Assembly (NCBI GenBank): GCA_016929065.1
Contig: JAFGJO010000056.1
Span: 1 to 59,111 of the forward strand
DNA from: Spirochaetales bacterium
Lineage (GTDB): Bacteria; Spirochaetota; Spirochaetia; SZUA-6; RPPD01
Direction: 5' to 3'
DNA length: 59,111 bases
Shown here: positions 18,001-27,683 of the stretch, one piece after another
How positions within the stretch are numbered: position 1 is the stretch's first letter
Layout: every line of letters begins with the position of its first letter
Translations under genes and position numbers: made by a program
The notes under the pieces: generated by a model
What the model was told of the DNA's origin: nothing
What the model saw: only the letters and a program-made list of their open reading frames with translations
Database searches by the model: none

Positions 18001-19304
18001 TATCCCCATGGTTCATAGTAAGATGGATAAACAGTGAGGTCACAACCGGAAAGTGCTTCATAGTATTCCATATTGAATATTCCGTCATTACCGTTCAGGT
18101 ATACAGGAACAAAAACAAGGTTCAATTTATCATTAATGTTGTTTTGGAGGTTGTGCCGCTTGCTGGTGTTGACAATCGGGTCATGATTTGGTTCCCACAA
18201 TGGATGAGTGGAAATTTGGGAATAAATCGGGAGAGGGTCAACGGATTCATTATCGGTTTTTCGTTTTGACAGGTCGATTGCACCGGTCAGAATAAATAAA
18301 TATACAAGTATATGTTTATTCCCCAACAGTTCAGGATTCTTGTTTATTTGCCCAAGGGCATCAAGAAACAAATCGATGCCCTTATTACGGAATTCATACC
18401 GTCCGGAAGTTGAAATGATGATGGTGTCTTCTGGTGGAAGTTCCCGCCGAAGGAATCTCGAAGCAAAGGAAATAAGCCGTTCCCTGTTTTTTCGGTAAAA
18501 ATCCGGAGTGGTTGTACAACTTGGTGCAGCAGAAACATTAAATCCATTCGGAAGAGTCACATCAGGATGGGTTTTTAACAGATACTGGGCCTCTATCGCA
18601 GTAATTTCACTGACGGTCGTAAAGCAGTCAGCTTCCCGTGCAGTGATCTGTTCGATTGAATGTTTTGCCAGGACATGAAAACGGGTTGATTCAAGTTCCG
18701 GATTGATATCTGAAAGCATTTTATAGATATCGATGCCGTTTCCGCACATGGAACGCCCAAGTACGGTCGCATGGGTCGTGAAAATGGTAGAAACGCGGGG
18801 AACCCTTTTTTTGATATACAGCAGTCCTGCACCGCACATCCATTCATGAAACTGTGCAACAATTGCCATATTGGGGAGATGATTGCTTAGTGCTTCAATT
18901 ATTTTTCCGGCCATCGTTGAAAAAATAACCGGTTCAATATAGTCCCATCCGCCAGTCATGGAATCGACACTGTAATCCTCCCATAGCTGATAGAGAAGTT
19001 TGTTTTGATCGATCGAGTTTTTATACCCGACAAGGATGACGAGCGGTTTTTCAGAAGTTTTCCATCTCCCCACTTTCATATGATAGCCGTAGCGCGTCAG
19101 TTCCTTTCTCAGTTCTTCGGTTTGAACGTCCTTTGTTTCTTCAAACTCGGGATTATTGTCCATCAACGGCCCGATAAAACAGCAATGCTCATTGAATTGT
19201 TTTTTGACTTCGGATATTTTACTTTTTATAACTGTATAAATACCGCCAACTTTATTGCAGACTTCCCAGGAAACCTCGCAAAAAAAAGTGTATTGATCTG
19301 ACAT
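15036..19304 (-). CDS. Glycogen synthase (GT3)-glucan phosphorylase (GT35) fusion
   Basis: 1422 residues in two enzyme halves. Residues 1 to about 560 resemble GT3, the animal/yeast-type glycogen synthase: EVSWEVCNKVGGIYTVIKSK at the N terminus and YEPWGYTPLESIAYSIPTVS in the donor-binding part. From about 590 the protein is an alpha-glucan phosphorylase: LRDISYNLWWSWN, YFSMEYGFHESLPIYSGGLG, HLNEGHSAF, GVHASTW, RFASYKR, and the pyridoxal-phosphate lysine region EASGTSGQKAGMNG. About 120 C-terminal residues form a beta-rich tail. One chain would thus carry chain-extending and chain-shortening activities. Large proteins of this type are, as I recall, known in Bacteroidetes, so the fusion itself is not new. 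It is the last gene of the glycogen operon; GGGGG precedes the ATG. Confidence 0.88.
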   Translation of the reverse strand: MSDQYTFFCEVSWEVCNKVGGIYTVIKSKISEVKKQFNEHCCFIGPLMDNNPEFEETKDVQTEELRKELTRYGYHMKVGRWKTSEKPLVILVGYKNSIDQNKLLYQLWEDYSVDSMTGGWDYIEPVIFSTMAGKIIEALSNHLPNMAIVAQFHEWMCGAGLLYIKKRVPRVSTIFTTHATVLGRSMCGNGIDIYKMLSDINPELESTRFHVLAKHSIEQITAREADCFTTVSEITAIEAQYLLKTHPDVTLPNGFNVSAAPSCTTTPDFYRKNRERLISFASRFLRRELPPEDTIIISTSGRYEFRNKGIDLFLDALGQINKNPELLGNKHILVYLFILTGAIDLSKRKTDNESVDPLPIYSQISTHPLWEPNHDPIVNTSKRHNLQNNINDKLNLVFVPVYLNGNDGIFNMEYYEALSGCDLTVYPSYYEPWGYTPLESIAYSIPTVSTDLAGFGRWIINQKLESNGIKILKRFDRTYTDSTEELKNYIMQFISFSHEKIKEIRAEVRQTAMKAEWNIFFQHYISAFAMAKRECKNRLQGRAKKKVIEFKEIEYRGADSQRPRFRKFSVKTSIPKVLSRLRDISYNLWWSWNTESQELFSLLNALLYEKTGNNPVALIETLNPARLEEFSKNDNYLQLYKNIVTKYDRYMQQLTSPVEKAEETFKEHPVAYFSMEYGFHESLPIYSGGLGILSGDHIKSASDLNVKMIGVGLLYKNGYFKQGISREGEQLVEYYYNDFFRMPLQECHRDGEKIIVSIEFPGRKVNARVWEAHVGRVKVFFFDTDIPENSSADRNITSKLYGGGKQVRIEQEILLGIGGIRLLHHLGIFPSVYHLNEGHSAFLIIERLINLCKEHSLDIETAKEVIKSSTVFTTHTPVPAGNETFDMPLVENYLKNYVESHGLSWQEVVDLGHKSISDSGPYEMTALALKNTNRRNGVSKLHGVVSRKMWADIWSGFLIDEVPISHITNGVHASTWITTEIKALINKYCSLDLNTDLLKTDDWEKIHNIPDDLLWQNHVALKNKLFNMIKDRITSNWMREGEDPTLLDSFLVNMSSSPLTIGFARRFASYKRATLIFRDMERLKKILLNPKVPVQFIFAGKAHPNDKAAFGLIKEIVELSKKEEFLGKIIFVENYDMRFARRLISGVDIWLNNPRRPLEASGTSGQKAGMNGVLNMSILDGWWDECYADDLGWAMGNKKEYKNPETQDINDCDSFYDLMENEIIPLYYARNSKGVPEKWIKMMKNSMSKIISIFNTHRMLKDYSETMYIPTAEKYAAYSAENFKKAKDISQWKKSIRARFPSIHINNISISGIDGDILNVKDELTFSLEVHKGKVERTEITAEVIIFQDMEEDTLTFLGEGSLPHEDITVVAMEQKEEAMDIIKYSCVFTATKSGKFNYGIRILPFHPEIDDNIDLNLVFWG

Positions 19305-19335
19305 ACATGCCCCCGTTTTGGATATAACGTTTCTG

Positions 19336-20586
19336 CTACAAAGAACGATCCGGAATTGGCTGATTTACCTTTTTTTGTTTTCGTACGGCACGTGATTTCA
19401 GCCTGTTCTTTACTGTTTCTTTCAAATCATTTAAAACATTTACGAATACAATATATGCATCAAACGGAGTGTCATACGGATTGAAATATTTATGAACATC
19501 TCCATCAGAAAACCATTTCGTGCACATATAATAAAAATGATCGGAAGTGAGCAATTTGTGCCAGATACTGATAAGATTCTGGTCTTTTGTTTTCACGATA
19601 TCCTGTTCGAGGGCATACACCATTTCGCTTGCTGAATTCTGCATTGGGTTGCCGAGCCATGCGGTGAGGTCCCGTTCGATATCAGCCCATGAAATGAAGT
19701 TGGGAACATCTATTTTCGAGACCGGTGTATAGTGCATTGCGGCCTCGTGCGGATTAATAAAAGAAAAATCGGGATGCTTGAATACTTCATCAGGAAACTT
19801 CCGCATGAAATTGAATATTCCCGTATCTTCCCATTGATGTTCGCCGAAGGTTTCATAGTCCATGAACAGATTGATCAATTCGCCGTTTCCGTTTATCGAA
19901 TGCAGCCAGCCAGCATACTTTTCCGCTTTCAAGGGGTGTTCACTCCAGCCCTTGTTTGAAAAACGAAATGCAATATCATCAGAGAGTTTGTAATTTTTCA
20001 GCAGCAAATTGAGTTTGTAGCAGTCTTTCGGCTGGTAAAGAAAATTTGGGCTCCGCCATCCAAGCACATGGTCTGCGCCTTCGGCGATAATTGTTTTGTA
20101 CCCCATTTCTTCTATGAATTTGGCAAGGTCATTATTGTAAATCAGTTCCGTATTCCGAAAAGTGGTCGGCGTCTGGCCGAACAAATCATGAATCATTTGT
20201 TTATGCTGAAGAACCTGTTTTTTGAAATCGGGCCGGGAGAACAAAAAAGCCAGAGAGTGGTAGTAAGTTTCGCTTAAAAACTCGACACAGCCGGTGTCAG
20301 CCAATGCTTTGAAGAGTTCAATTACTTCAGGATTGAACCGCTGAAGCTGTTCAATGGCTACTCCGGTAATTGAAAAGGATACTTTAAATTTGCCCTTATG
20401 TTTTTCAATGAGTTCAAGCAGAAGCCTGTTCATGGGGATATAACATTTGCTGCTGACTTTATTGCAAATCTCGCGATTTGCTGTTTCATCTTCATAAAAA
20501 TGATTAGCCCCGATATCAAAGAATGAATAACCTTTATGCAGCCGGAAAGGCTGGTGTACCTGAAAGTAGAAACAAATCGAAACCAT
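19336..20586 (-). CDS. GH57 alpha-glucan-acting enzyme
   Basis: 416 residues of the glycoside hydrolase 57 family, which includes amylases, 4-alpha-glucanotransferases and branching enzymes. Seen: motif 1 with FQVHQPFRLH, the motif around CVEFLSETYYHSLAFL, the likely nucleophile Glu in FRNTELIYNN, and the likely acid Asp in FMDYETFGEHQW. It starts 11 nt after the end of the GT4 gene. A glycogen-remodelling or branching role is inferred from the operon. Sequence alone does not settle hydrolase versus transferase. Confidence 0.87.
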   Translation of the reverse strand: MVSICFYFQVHQPFRLHKGYSFFDIGANHFYEDETANREICNKVSSKCYIPMNRLLLELIEKHKGKFKVSFSITGVAIEQLQRFNPEVIELFKALADTGCVEFLSETYYHSLAFLFSRPDFKKQVLQHKQMIHDLFGQTPTTFRNTELIYNNDLAKFIEEMGYKTIIAEGADHVLGWRSPNFLYQPKDCYKLNLLLKNYKLSDDIAFRFSNKGWSEHPLKAEKYAGWLHSINGNGELINLFMDYETFGEHQWEDTGIFNFMRKFPDEVFKHPDFSFINPHEAAMHYTPVSKIDVPNFISWADIERDLTAWLGNPMQNSASEMVYALEQDIVKTKDQNLISIWHKLLTSDHFYYMCTKWFSDGDVHKYFNPYDTPFDAYIVFVNVLNDLKETVKNRLKSRAVRKQKKVNQPIPDRSL

Positions 20587-20597
20587 GAACCGCTCCG

Positions 20598-21902
20598 TTA
20601 ATGTGAATTGTGAAACAATAATGAATGATACAGATTTTTTATTTTTTGTGATGCCGTGTTCCAGTGAATATCCTGAAGCTCATGTTTACAGCTTTCAACC
20701 ATCTCTTTTGAGAGTTTTTCATCTTCGAGCAGGGTAACAATTGCTGACGCAAGTTTCGGGACATCCCAGAAATCAACTTTCATGGCACCGCGGAGGACTT
20801 CTGCAACACCGGACTGTTTTGAAAGAATGATCGGAACGTCATACAATAATGCCTCAAACGCGGTTATTCCGAAAGGTTCTGAAACAGACGGCATGACATA
20901 TAAATCACTCATCGCGTACATGCGTTCCACCTGCTGCCGGTTATTTAAAAAACCGGTAAAGTGGAACCGGTCTGTTATTTTTAATGCAGCAGCGCGCTCA
21001 ATCAGGCGCGGCATCATGTCTCCGCTTCCCGCCATGACAAACCTGATGTTCTTTATTTTTTTTAATACCAGATTCGCCGCTTCTATGAAGTAATCGGGAC
21101 CTTTCTGCATGGTTACCCGGCCAAGAAACAAGACATATTTTTCATCAAGGTTTTTTTGAATACCCAAACGCTCAAGTTGGGTTTTTTTCTCAACCGCGTT
21201 GTGCACTACTGTCACTTTATGAGGATCAATGCCGTATTTATTGACGATAATATTTTTTGTATAATAACTCACTGCAATAATTCGGTCCGCCTGTTCCATC
21301 CCGTATTTTTCAATATTGAAAATATTTGAATTGATACTGCTCCCGCTTCGGTCAACTTCCGTCGCATGGATCTGAATAACTAATGGTTTTCCGGACAGTC
21401 GCTTTGCCCCGACACCGGCAAGAATAGTAAGCCAGTCATGTGCATGAATGATGTCAAAATCACCCAGCGACCCCAGAAATTCCCCGATAATACTGTACCG
21501 AAAGACCTCTGCCATGAGATCGCGGCCGTAATTACCGGTAAACGCCAGTATTGTATCCTTCCCCTGAATATTCAGTTCATTGATCATATTCTGGTATCTG
21601 TTAAAGAAATCTCCGCCCGAGACTGATGTCTCATAGGGAGATATAATTCCTGAAAGCATTTCCTTGCCTGTGGTAGAGGACATTGTTTGAGCGAGTTTTT
21701 TTTTGTATGTTTCACTGATGACAATTTTATCCGCAGGGCAAATTTCAACAGGTAAATCGGTTTTTTGGCCTCCGGTGGTGGGGAGTACAAGTTTTATTTC
21801 AACATTATTATTATTTAGTCCTTTTACTATTCCGTAACACGCCACCCCCAGGCCGCCGCTTATAAATGGCGGAAACTCCCATCCAAACATAAGTACTTTC
21901 AT
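20598..21902 (-). CDS. GT4 glycosyltransferase, glycogen-synthase-like
   Basis: 434 residues with the two-domain GT-B fold. N-terminal MFGWEFPPFISGGLGVACYG with the GGLG glycine loop is typical of starch/glycogen synthase-like enzymes. IIHAHDWLT follows, and the C-terminal domain has LFLGRVTMQKGPDYFIEAA and MPSVSEPFGITAFEALL with the E-x7-E pattern. In related Bacteroidetes clusters this enzyme lies next to GH57 and debranching genes, as here. The donor (UDP- or ADP-glucose) is not known. AGAGGA precedes the ATG. Confidence 0.85.
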   Translation of the reverse strand: MKVLMFGWEFPPFISGGLGVACYGIVKGLNNNNVEIKLVLPTTGGQKTDLPVEICPADKIVISETYKKKLAQTMSSTTGKEMLSGIISPYETSVSGGDFFNRYQNMINELNIQGKDTILAFTGNYGRDLMAEVFRYSIIGEFLGSLGDFDIIHAHDWLTILAGVGAKRLSGKPLVIQIHATEVDRSGSSINSNIFNIEKYGMEQADRIIAVSYYTKNIIVNKYGIDPHKVTVVHNAVEKKTQLERLGIQKNLDEKYVLFLGRVTMQKGPDYFIEAANLVLKKIKNIRFVMAGSGDMMPRLIERAAALKITDRFHFTGFLNNRQQVERMYAMSDLYVMPSVSEPFGITAFEALLYDVPIILSKQSGVAEVLRGAMKVDFWDVPKLASAIVTLLEDEKLSKEMVESCKHELQDIHWNTASQKIKNLYHSLLFHNSH

Positions 21903-22011
21903 GATTGGGTTCCTCTTTCATTTTTTTTTGCAATCGTATTTCTATAATATACGTTTGTTAAAAATGGATTGCAAATAAATCATTCGATAAATTGTAAAAA
22001 AAAACCGGTTT

Positions 22012-23973
22012 CTATACATTCTCTGTTACGAGCATGATTGTACGAAGCAGCTCGGCAGCACTCCATGCCTGTGCGGGACAGCCTTTCGGAAGGAAAGGAT
22101 CGGCGGCATCAAACAATTCGGAAACATGATACACACAACCTTCATGAAGGTGCGAGGAAAACAGGAGTGAAAATTGATTGTAAATTTCCTTTTTCATACT
22201 GGAAATATTTCTCCCAAATTTCAGGCAGGCATCGGTGTAAATACCAATCAGCCACGGCCAGACAATTCCCTGATGGTACGAGGAATCTCTTTTTTCCTGA
22301 TTTCCTGAATATTCGGCAACATAGCGTGAATCCTGGGGAGAGAGAGTGCGCAGGCCGTATGGAGTAAGCAAATGCTGTTTCACGGTTTCAATTATAGTGC
22401 GCGCTTTTTCTTCAGAAATGCAGCAATACGGTAATCCAATTGCAAACAGCTGGTTTGGACGAATGGCCCTGTCAATATCGTTTTCTTCCCGGAATACGTC
22501 CGCAAGGCATTGTGCTTCCTCATTCCAGAAAAGCTTTTCAAACGATTGGCTGAATGTATTAATTGCCTGCAGGCAGGTTTCCCGAAACCCTTCCGGCAGA
22601 CTGGCGGTAAATGATTCGGTGATATAACAGAGTGCGTTATAAAAAAGGGCATTGATCTCAACGGCTGCTCCATGCCGTGGAGTTACCGGGCCGCTGGCAG
22701 TTTGAGCATCCATCCATGTCAGCTGGGTAGTCTGGTCGCCTGCATACAAGAGCCCGTTTTCGTGAAGGAAAGCCAGCGGCTGACTGCCGCCCAGAATCGG
22801 TTCTATGATGGAAATCATTGCAGGCAATAGCCTGGATTCTATGAAATTTAAATCACCGCCCGCAGCATGATATTGCTGAATTGCCCTGATGAATAAAAAC
22901 GGGGTGTCAATTGTGTTGTACCCGAAGTTGCGGGAAGGTGAAAGGGTGTTCGGCAGGAGTCCGTCTTTGATATATTGCGCATAGGCACCCAGGATTTCCT
23001 GTGTTTCCCTGGTGTTGCCGTGCAACAGGGTACAGCCCGCAAGGGAAATCATGGTATCCCGGCCCCATTCTCCAAACCATGGATACCCCGCGATGATTCC
23101 ATTCGGATTTTTTGTTATATACTGCTGCACACTTGCCTTGAGCGTTTGTATTGGTTCAGGATCTTTTACAAGACTCTTCTTGAGCTGATAAATTCTCGTT
23201 TCCTCGGTTTTCCAGGCAGTCTCGATTTTTGTTTGTACAGGATTACAGGAGCCTCGCAGTATCACTGATTCTCCTTTTTTCAGTTTCACCTCGAATATAC
23301 CGGGACAAAACAAGTCTTCTTTATATGGATATCCCCTCTGCATTTCTTTACGATAGGTAAAATCTTTCCACCAGTCTGGAGCGGGAAAAAAAACCGAGAC
23401 CTTTGATGTCTGCATGAACAGGGGCGGGGTGTTTTGATAGGGTTCTATTTTAAACCCGTCTGTTTCAAAATAGGTTCGGGGCCGAATTTCAATATTCTGG
23501 TTCGACAATGAGTGCATATTACGGTATGCCAGAAATGGAGCCAGTTTCAGGACAATCGGCTTTCTTGCCTCCTGTACCGAATATTTTACTAGGATGGTAT
23601 TCTCATTCTGCGGCATAAGGATCTGTTTTACAATCAATGCGTCCTCTGCCCTGTAGTACATTGTGGGAACGTAATCCATTTCGATTTTTTCACAATATGT
23701 GTACCCCTTTGGAAAAAAATTTCCGGGAAATTCGTTCACAGAAAAATCAAACTGCGTTTTTCCGATTATTGCAGAGAGTTCGATTTTCGAGAGAAGTACA
23801 TATACAGCATCAAGCTGGGGGAGCGGAACGACAAGCAGGCCGTGGTATTTTCTGGTGTGGCAGTCAAGCAGTGTTGATGAGCAGTATCCCCCTTTTCCAT
23901 TTGTTAACAGGTATTCGTGTTGTAAAAACTGTTCAAAATCTGAAATTTGTTCTTTTGTATAGACAACCTGCAT
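22012..23973 (-). CDS. Glycogen debranching enzyme (amylo-alpha-1,6-glucosidase)
   Basis: 653 residues. The N-terminal part (about 1-250) is the beta-rich N domain of archaeal/bacterial debranching enzymes (LLTNGKGGYCSSTLLDCHTR). The C-terminal (alpha/alpha)6 catalytic domain carries IIAGYPWFGEWGRDTMISL and the late GIVWPWLIGIYTDA. It removes alpha-1,6 branches and limits chain growth. It is the first gene of the minus-strand operon, 109 nt before the GT4 gene, with GAGG before the ATG. Confidence 0.9.
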   Translation of the reverse strand: MQVVYTKEQISDFEQFLQHEYLLTNGKGGYCSSTLLDCHTRKYHGLLVVPLPQLDAVYVLLSKIELSAIIGKTQFDFSVNEFPGNFFPKGYTYCEKIEMDYVPTMYYRAEDALIVKQILMPQNENTILVKYSVQEARKPIVLKLAPFLAYRNMHSLSNQNIEIRPRTYFETDGFKIEPYQNTPPLFMQTSKVSVFFPAPDWWKDFTYRKEMQRGYPYKEDLFCPGIFEVKLKKGESVILRGSCNPVQTKIETAWKTEETRIYQLKKSLVKDPEPIQTLKASVQQYITKNPNGIIAGYPWFGEWGRDTMISLAGCTLLHGNTRETQEILGAYAQYIKDGLLPNTLSPSRNFGYNTIDTPFLFIRAIQQYHAAGGDLNFIESRLLPAMISIIEPILGGSQPLAFLHENGLLYAGDQTTQLTWMDAQTASGPVTPRHGAAVEINALFYNALCYITESFTASLPEGFRETCLQAINTFSQSFEKLFWNEEAQCLADVFREENDIDRAIRPNQLFAIGLPYCCISEEKARTIIETVKQHLLTPYGLRTLSPQDSRYVAEYSGNQEKRDSSYHQGIVWPWLIGIYTDACLKFGRNISSMKKEIYNQFSLLFSSHLHEGCVYHVSELFDAADPFLPKGCPAQAWSAAELLRTIMLVTENV

Positions 23974-24168
23974 TATAAACCTCGCAGAATCATGATATGA
24001 TATTAATTGTCGTGAAAGAAATATGAAAAATCAAATATACTTATCTATTAATGTAATAAAAAAAAGATGGGAGGTGAATATTTTAAAATTATATTATTGT
24101 TATTGATGATATACTGCTTTGAAAATAAGTTTGTCATTGCGGTCTAATTTTCGAAAAAGGGGGACATA

Positions 24169-25206
24169 GTGGATTTTTTACAGCATCCGCATAGACGCTA
24201 CAATCCGCTGACAGATGAATGGATCCTGTGTTCACCGCACCGGACTCAACGTCCCTGGCAGGGAAAGGTTGATGAGACACAGCAGGGAAGCGGTATTTCT
24301 CATGATCCGGGCTGTTATCTGTGTCCTGGAAACTCCCGGGCAAACAAAGAAAAAAATCCGGCCTATACCGACACCTTTGTATTTACAAACGATTTTTCCG
24401 CTCTCTATACCGAAATGCCTCCAGGTAGACTGAATCAACATTCTTTGATACAGGCAGAGAGTGAGAAGGGTATTTGCAGGGTGATATGTTATTCTCCCCT
24501 TCATGACAAAACCATGGCGCTACTGGAATATACAGCAGTGGAAAAGGTAATGCAGACATGGATAGCAGAGTATCAATCCCTTTCAGAGCATCCGGAAATA
24601 AGCTATGTACAGATTTTCGAGAACAAGGGTGCAATTATGGGGTGCTCAAATCCGCATCCTCATGGACAGATTTGGGCAAATCAAACGGTTCCCGTGATCC
24701 CGGCCAAAGAGGACAGTATGCAAAAACAATATGCTGAACAGCAGCATAAATGTCTGCTTTGTGACTACCTTGCATATGAGCTGAAGGAAAAAACACGGAT
24801 CGTAATTGAAAACGGCTCTTTCTGTGTGCTCGTTCCGTACTGGGCGGTCTGGCCTTTCGAGGTGATGGTACTTCCCAAAAAACATTATACCGGGATCGAC
24901 AAGCTGGAGCCCGCGACGGTGAACGACTGTGCAGATATTTTAAAACGATTGTGCATCCGGTATGACAATATTTTTCACACTTCATTCCCGTTTTCAATGG
25001 GGATTCACCAGCGGCCGGTGACCGGAGAAGCTTTTAATTACTGGCATTTCCATTTTCACTATTATCCACGGTTGCTCCGGTCCGCAACCATACAGAAGTT
25101 TATGGTGGGCTATGAGATGCTCGCCATGCCCCAGAGAGATATTACTGCAGAATCAGCAGCAGAGCTGATGCGCGGACTACCGGATGTGCACTATAGCGCC
25201 GGGTAA
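24169..25206 (+). CDS. galT: Galactose-1-phosphate uridylyltransferase
   Basis: Leloir enzyme that exchanges UMP between UDP-glucose and galactose-1-phosphate. Seen: RRYNPLTDEWILCSPHRTQRPW, a Cys pair (CYLCPG), the active-site NPHPHGQIWA with the nucleophilic His, and the C-terminal HFHYYPRLLRS metal/active-site segment. Length 345 is normal. Start GTG 24169 has AGGGGGA upstream. It is divergent from the glycogen operon and would feed UDP-glucose metabolism. Other gal genes are not in view. Confidence 0.93.
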   Translation: MDFLQHPHRRYNPLTDEWILCSPHRTQRPWQGKVDETQQGSGISHDPGCYLCPGNSRANKEKNPAYTDTFVFTNDFSALYTEMPPGRLNQHSLIQAESEKGICRVICYSPLHDKTMALLEYTAVEKVMQTWIAEYQSLSEHPEISYVQIFENKGAIMGCSNPHPHGQIWANQTVPVIPAKEDSMQKQYAEQQHKCLLCDYLAYELKEKTRIVIENGSFCVLVPYWAVWPFEVMVLPKKHYTGIDKLEPATVNDCADILKRLCIRYDNIFHTSFPFSMGIHQRPVTGEAFNYWHFHFHYYPRLLRSATIQKFMVGYEMLAMPQRDITAESAAELMRGLPDVHYSAG

Positions 25207-25256
25207 AATGCCAAGCCCTTGAAATCCCGACACAGCAGGTCTATAATGCGCGCACA

Positions 25257-27506
25257 ATGGACAATATAGTGTCTGCAGATACAAAATTGAAGAGCAACTT
25301 AAATTCTCCGGTCCCCGAACTTCTCGCCCCGGCCGGAGGATTTATGAGCGGGTATTATGCATTCGAAGCAGGCGCAGACGCCGTGTATCTGGGGCTCCAG
25401 AAGTTCAGTGCCCGGGAGCGGGCGCAGAATTTTTCCCAAACCGAACTGTTAAAACTGAAAGAACTCGCAGTAAAAAAAAATAAAAAGATCTATATTGCAC
25501 TGAATACAATTATCAAAGATGATGAATTTGACCGTCTTAATGATGAATTGTATTTGCTTGATCAAATAAAAGTCGATGGAATAATTGTTCAGGATATCGG
25601 GCTGGTGTATGTTTTGAGACGGAATTTCCCCGTTCTCCGTGTTCATGCTTCGACCCAGATGGCATTACACACGAATGACGGAGTCATGATGGCCAAAGAA
25701 ATGGGTGTCCGGCGCATTGTCCTTCCCCGGGAACTCGACAAAGATACGGTAAAGGATTTTGCCGACAGGTTCCCTGATATGGAGTTTGAAGTCTTCATTC
25801 ATGGAGCAGTTTGTTATTCCTTCTCAGGGGTCTGCCTGGCATCGGGCCTGCTTTATGGCAGGTCCGGAAACCGCGGGGAGTGCGCACAGTTGTGCAGGTG
25901 TAGATTCGAGGGAAAAAACACCAGGGATTTCCCGTTTGCATGTCGCGATTTGTTTTCCGGTTCAAGAGTCCGTGAACTTGTCTCGTGCAGGGTGAAAAGC
26001 CTCAAGATCGAAGGCCGATTAAAGCAGCCGAATTATGTATTTCACACGGTGAAATATTACCGGTATATTATAGATACATTACAGGAAGACACTGATCCTG
26101 AAAAACTCAAAACACTTGAAAATAATGTTCACTATGTTTTTTCCCGGGAGCATAATCAGGGAAAACTGTTTTGTGCGCCTGCAGAATCTCTGATTGTCAA
26201 AAAATACCAGCGGCACAGGGGAAAAAAAGCAGGTGAAGTAGTTGCTGCAACACAATCTGGATTTATATTTCAGGCTGAAGTTTCAATATCCCGGCAGGAT
26301 GTCATCTCGGTATATCTGACCAGGGATGAAGAGGTCCCCTTCAAGATTCCGGTTCGGGAAATGATGGTTCACAATATACATACAGAGAAATGCAGAGCAG
26401 GGGATCTGGTGACTATTGATTCAGAAAAAATCCCGGACATTGGTCAGGAAGTATATAAGTTGTATTCCCGGGAGCTTGAACTACCCGGAATACGTCATGA
26501 CAATTTTGATGAATTCAAACTTTCTTTACCGTGCCGGGTGGAGGTGCATTCTGATTCTCGGGAAATGTTTCTTTCTTTATCGTTTACGATATACGGGCAG
26601 CAGTATACGAAAAAATTCACAGTGAACACAAAAGGGTATGAAGAGAAAGAGAACCTGCAAAAAAGGATATCTGCAGCCAACCTGAAAACAATGAGGGGTA
26701 TTTGGCAATTGATTCTGGAATTAAACGCTGCCGGGGCTAAAGAAAAGACAACGGTAAAAATACAGTCAAAGCAGCTGATATCTATATTTAAGCAGGTGTA
26801 TGAGTTGTTACAGACTATCCAGGAAGAGGAACAAAAACAACTGCAGAAGCGTATTCCGGCAGGGGTTGTTTTTGCTGACAAGAAGGAATTATCGGGTGAA
26901 TTGTATACCTTTGTATCAGACCGCACAAATTTAAACCCCCGGTCTTCCCGTACGACATTTGTTTCTGCGGGAACGAAATATGAAGAATTGGCTGAATATG
27001 ATGGAACAAAATTTATTTCGTTGCCTCCGGTAATGCTGACAGATGATATAAAAAACCATGTTCGTGAAATTATTCTGTTACACCCGGATACGAGATTTCT
27101 CATTGGTCTGAACAATATCGGACACCTTGCTTTGTGCAATGAGTTTTCTTCATCGGCAAACGTTGTTTTTTTTGTTGATTATTTTCTTTATATTGCGAAC
27201 CGTTATACAATGAAATTCCTTTCCGCGATTTCGGATAAGATTCAGTTTGGATATTACTGGATCGAGGGCAAAATCGAAGAGTATACGTGTGTTCGGGAAT
27301 TAAGTGCATTTCCGATTGTATTTGCCGATTTGTCATTTACTCCGCCTCTCTTTGTAAGGGCTGGTGATTTCTCATTGGAAAGTATGCTTGACGGGGTTGT
27401 GCCTGAAATGGAGCAATTTTGCCTGGAGAATGCCGGAAAAAAATTTACCGTTTCTGTGGAAAATAAAGTAACCTATATCTTTTCACGTAAGCAAAAAGAC
27501 AGATAA
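25257..27506 (+). CDS. U32 peptidase family protein, RlhA-like
   Basis: 749 residues. The N-terminal U32 domain has PELLAPAGGFMSGYYAFEAGADAVYLGL and the signature EVFIHGAVCYSFSGVCLASG, followed by a Cys-rich GECAQLCRCRF stretch. The long C-terminal part fits the multi-domain U32 members such as RlhA, a 23S rRNA cytidine hydroxylation factor, rather than the short collagenase-like ones. Cysteines around the U32 core may bind an iron-sulfur cluster. Assignment within U32 is by length and layout, so RlhA function is a guess. No clear ribosome site. Confidence 0.8.
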   Translation: MDNIVSADTKLKSNLNSPVPELLAPAGGFMSGYYAFEAGADAVYLGLQKFSARERAQNFSQTELLKLKELAVKKNKKIYIALNTIIKDDEFDRLNDELYLLDQIKVDGIIVQDIGLVYVLRRNFPVLRVHASTQMALHTNDGVMMAKEMGVRRIVLPRELDKDTVKDFADRFPDMEFEVFIHGAVCYSFSGVCLASGLLYGRSGNRGECAQLCRCRFEGKNTRDFPFACRDLFSGSRVRELVSCRVKSLKIEGRLKQPNYVFHTVKYYRYIIDTLQEDTDPEKLKTLENNVHYVFSREHNQGKLFCAPAESLIVKKYQRHRGKKAGEVVAATQSGFIFQAEVSISRQDVISVYLTRDEEVPFKIPVREMMVHNIHTEKCRAGDLVTIDSEKIPDIGQEVYKLYSRELELPGIRHDNFDEFKLSLPCRVEVHSDSREMFLSLSFTIYGQQYTKKFTVNTKGYEEKENLQKRISAANLKTMRGIWQLILELNAAGAKEKTTVKIQSKQLISIFKQVYELLQTIQEEEQKQLQKRIPAGVVFADKKELSGELYTFVSDRTNLNPRSSRTTFVSAGTKYEELAEYDGTKFISLPPVMLTDDIKNHVREIILLHPDTRFLIGLNNIGHLALCNEFSSSANVVFFVDYFLYIANRYTMKFLSAISDKIQFGYYWIEGKIEEYTCVRELSAFPIVFADLSFTPPLFVRAGDFSLESMLDGVVPEMEQFCLENAGKKFTVSVENKVTYIFSRKQKDR

Positions 27507-27683
27507 AAATATGTTATTTATTTTTCATCAAAATAACCTTGAAAATCTTTCTCCTTAGCTATTGTGCTTGTAATGCTCCTTGTTGCGATTATAATTTAAA
27601 GATAAGCAGAAAATGGATGTACAGGTATGTTGAAGGGTTTGTGCAGACCGGAAACCCTGATCCAGGCTGTACGAGGAGGCATT

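Noticed and set aside
26495-27139. 214-residue frame antisense to the U32 peptidase gene
   Set aside because: Its composition is typical of a shadow frame, and the sense frame has clear family motifs.
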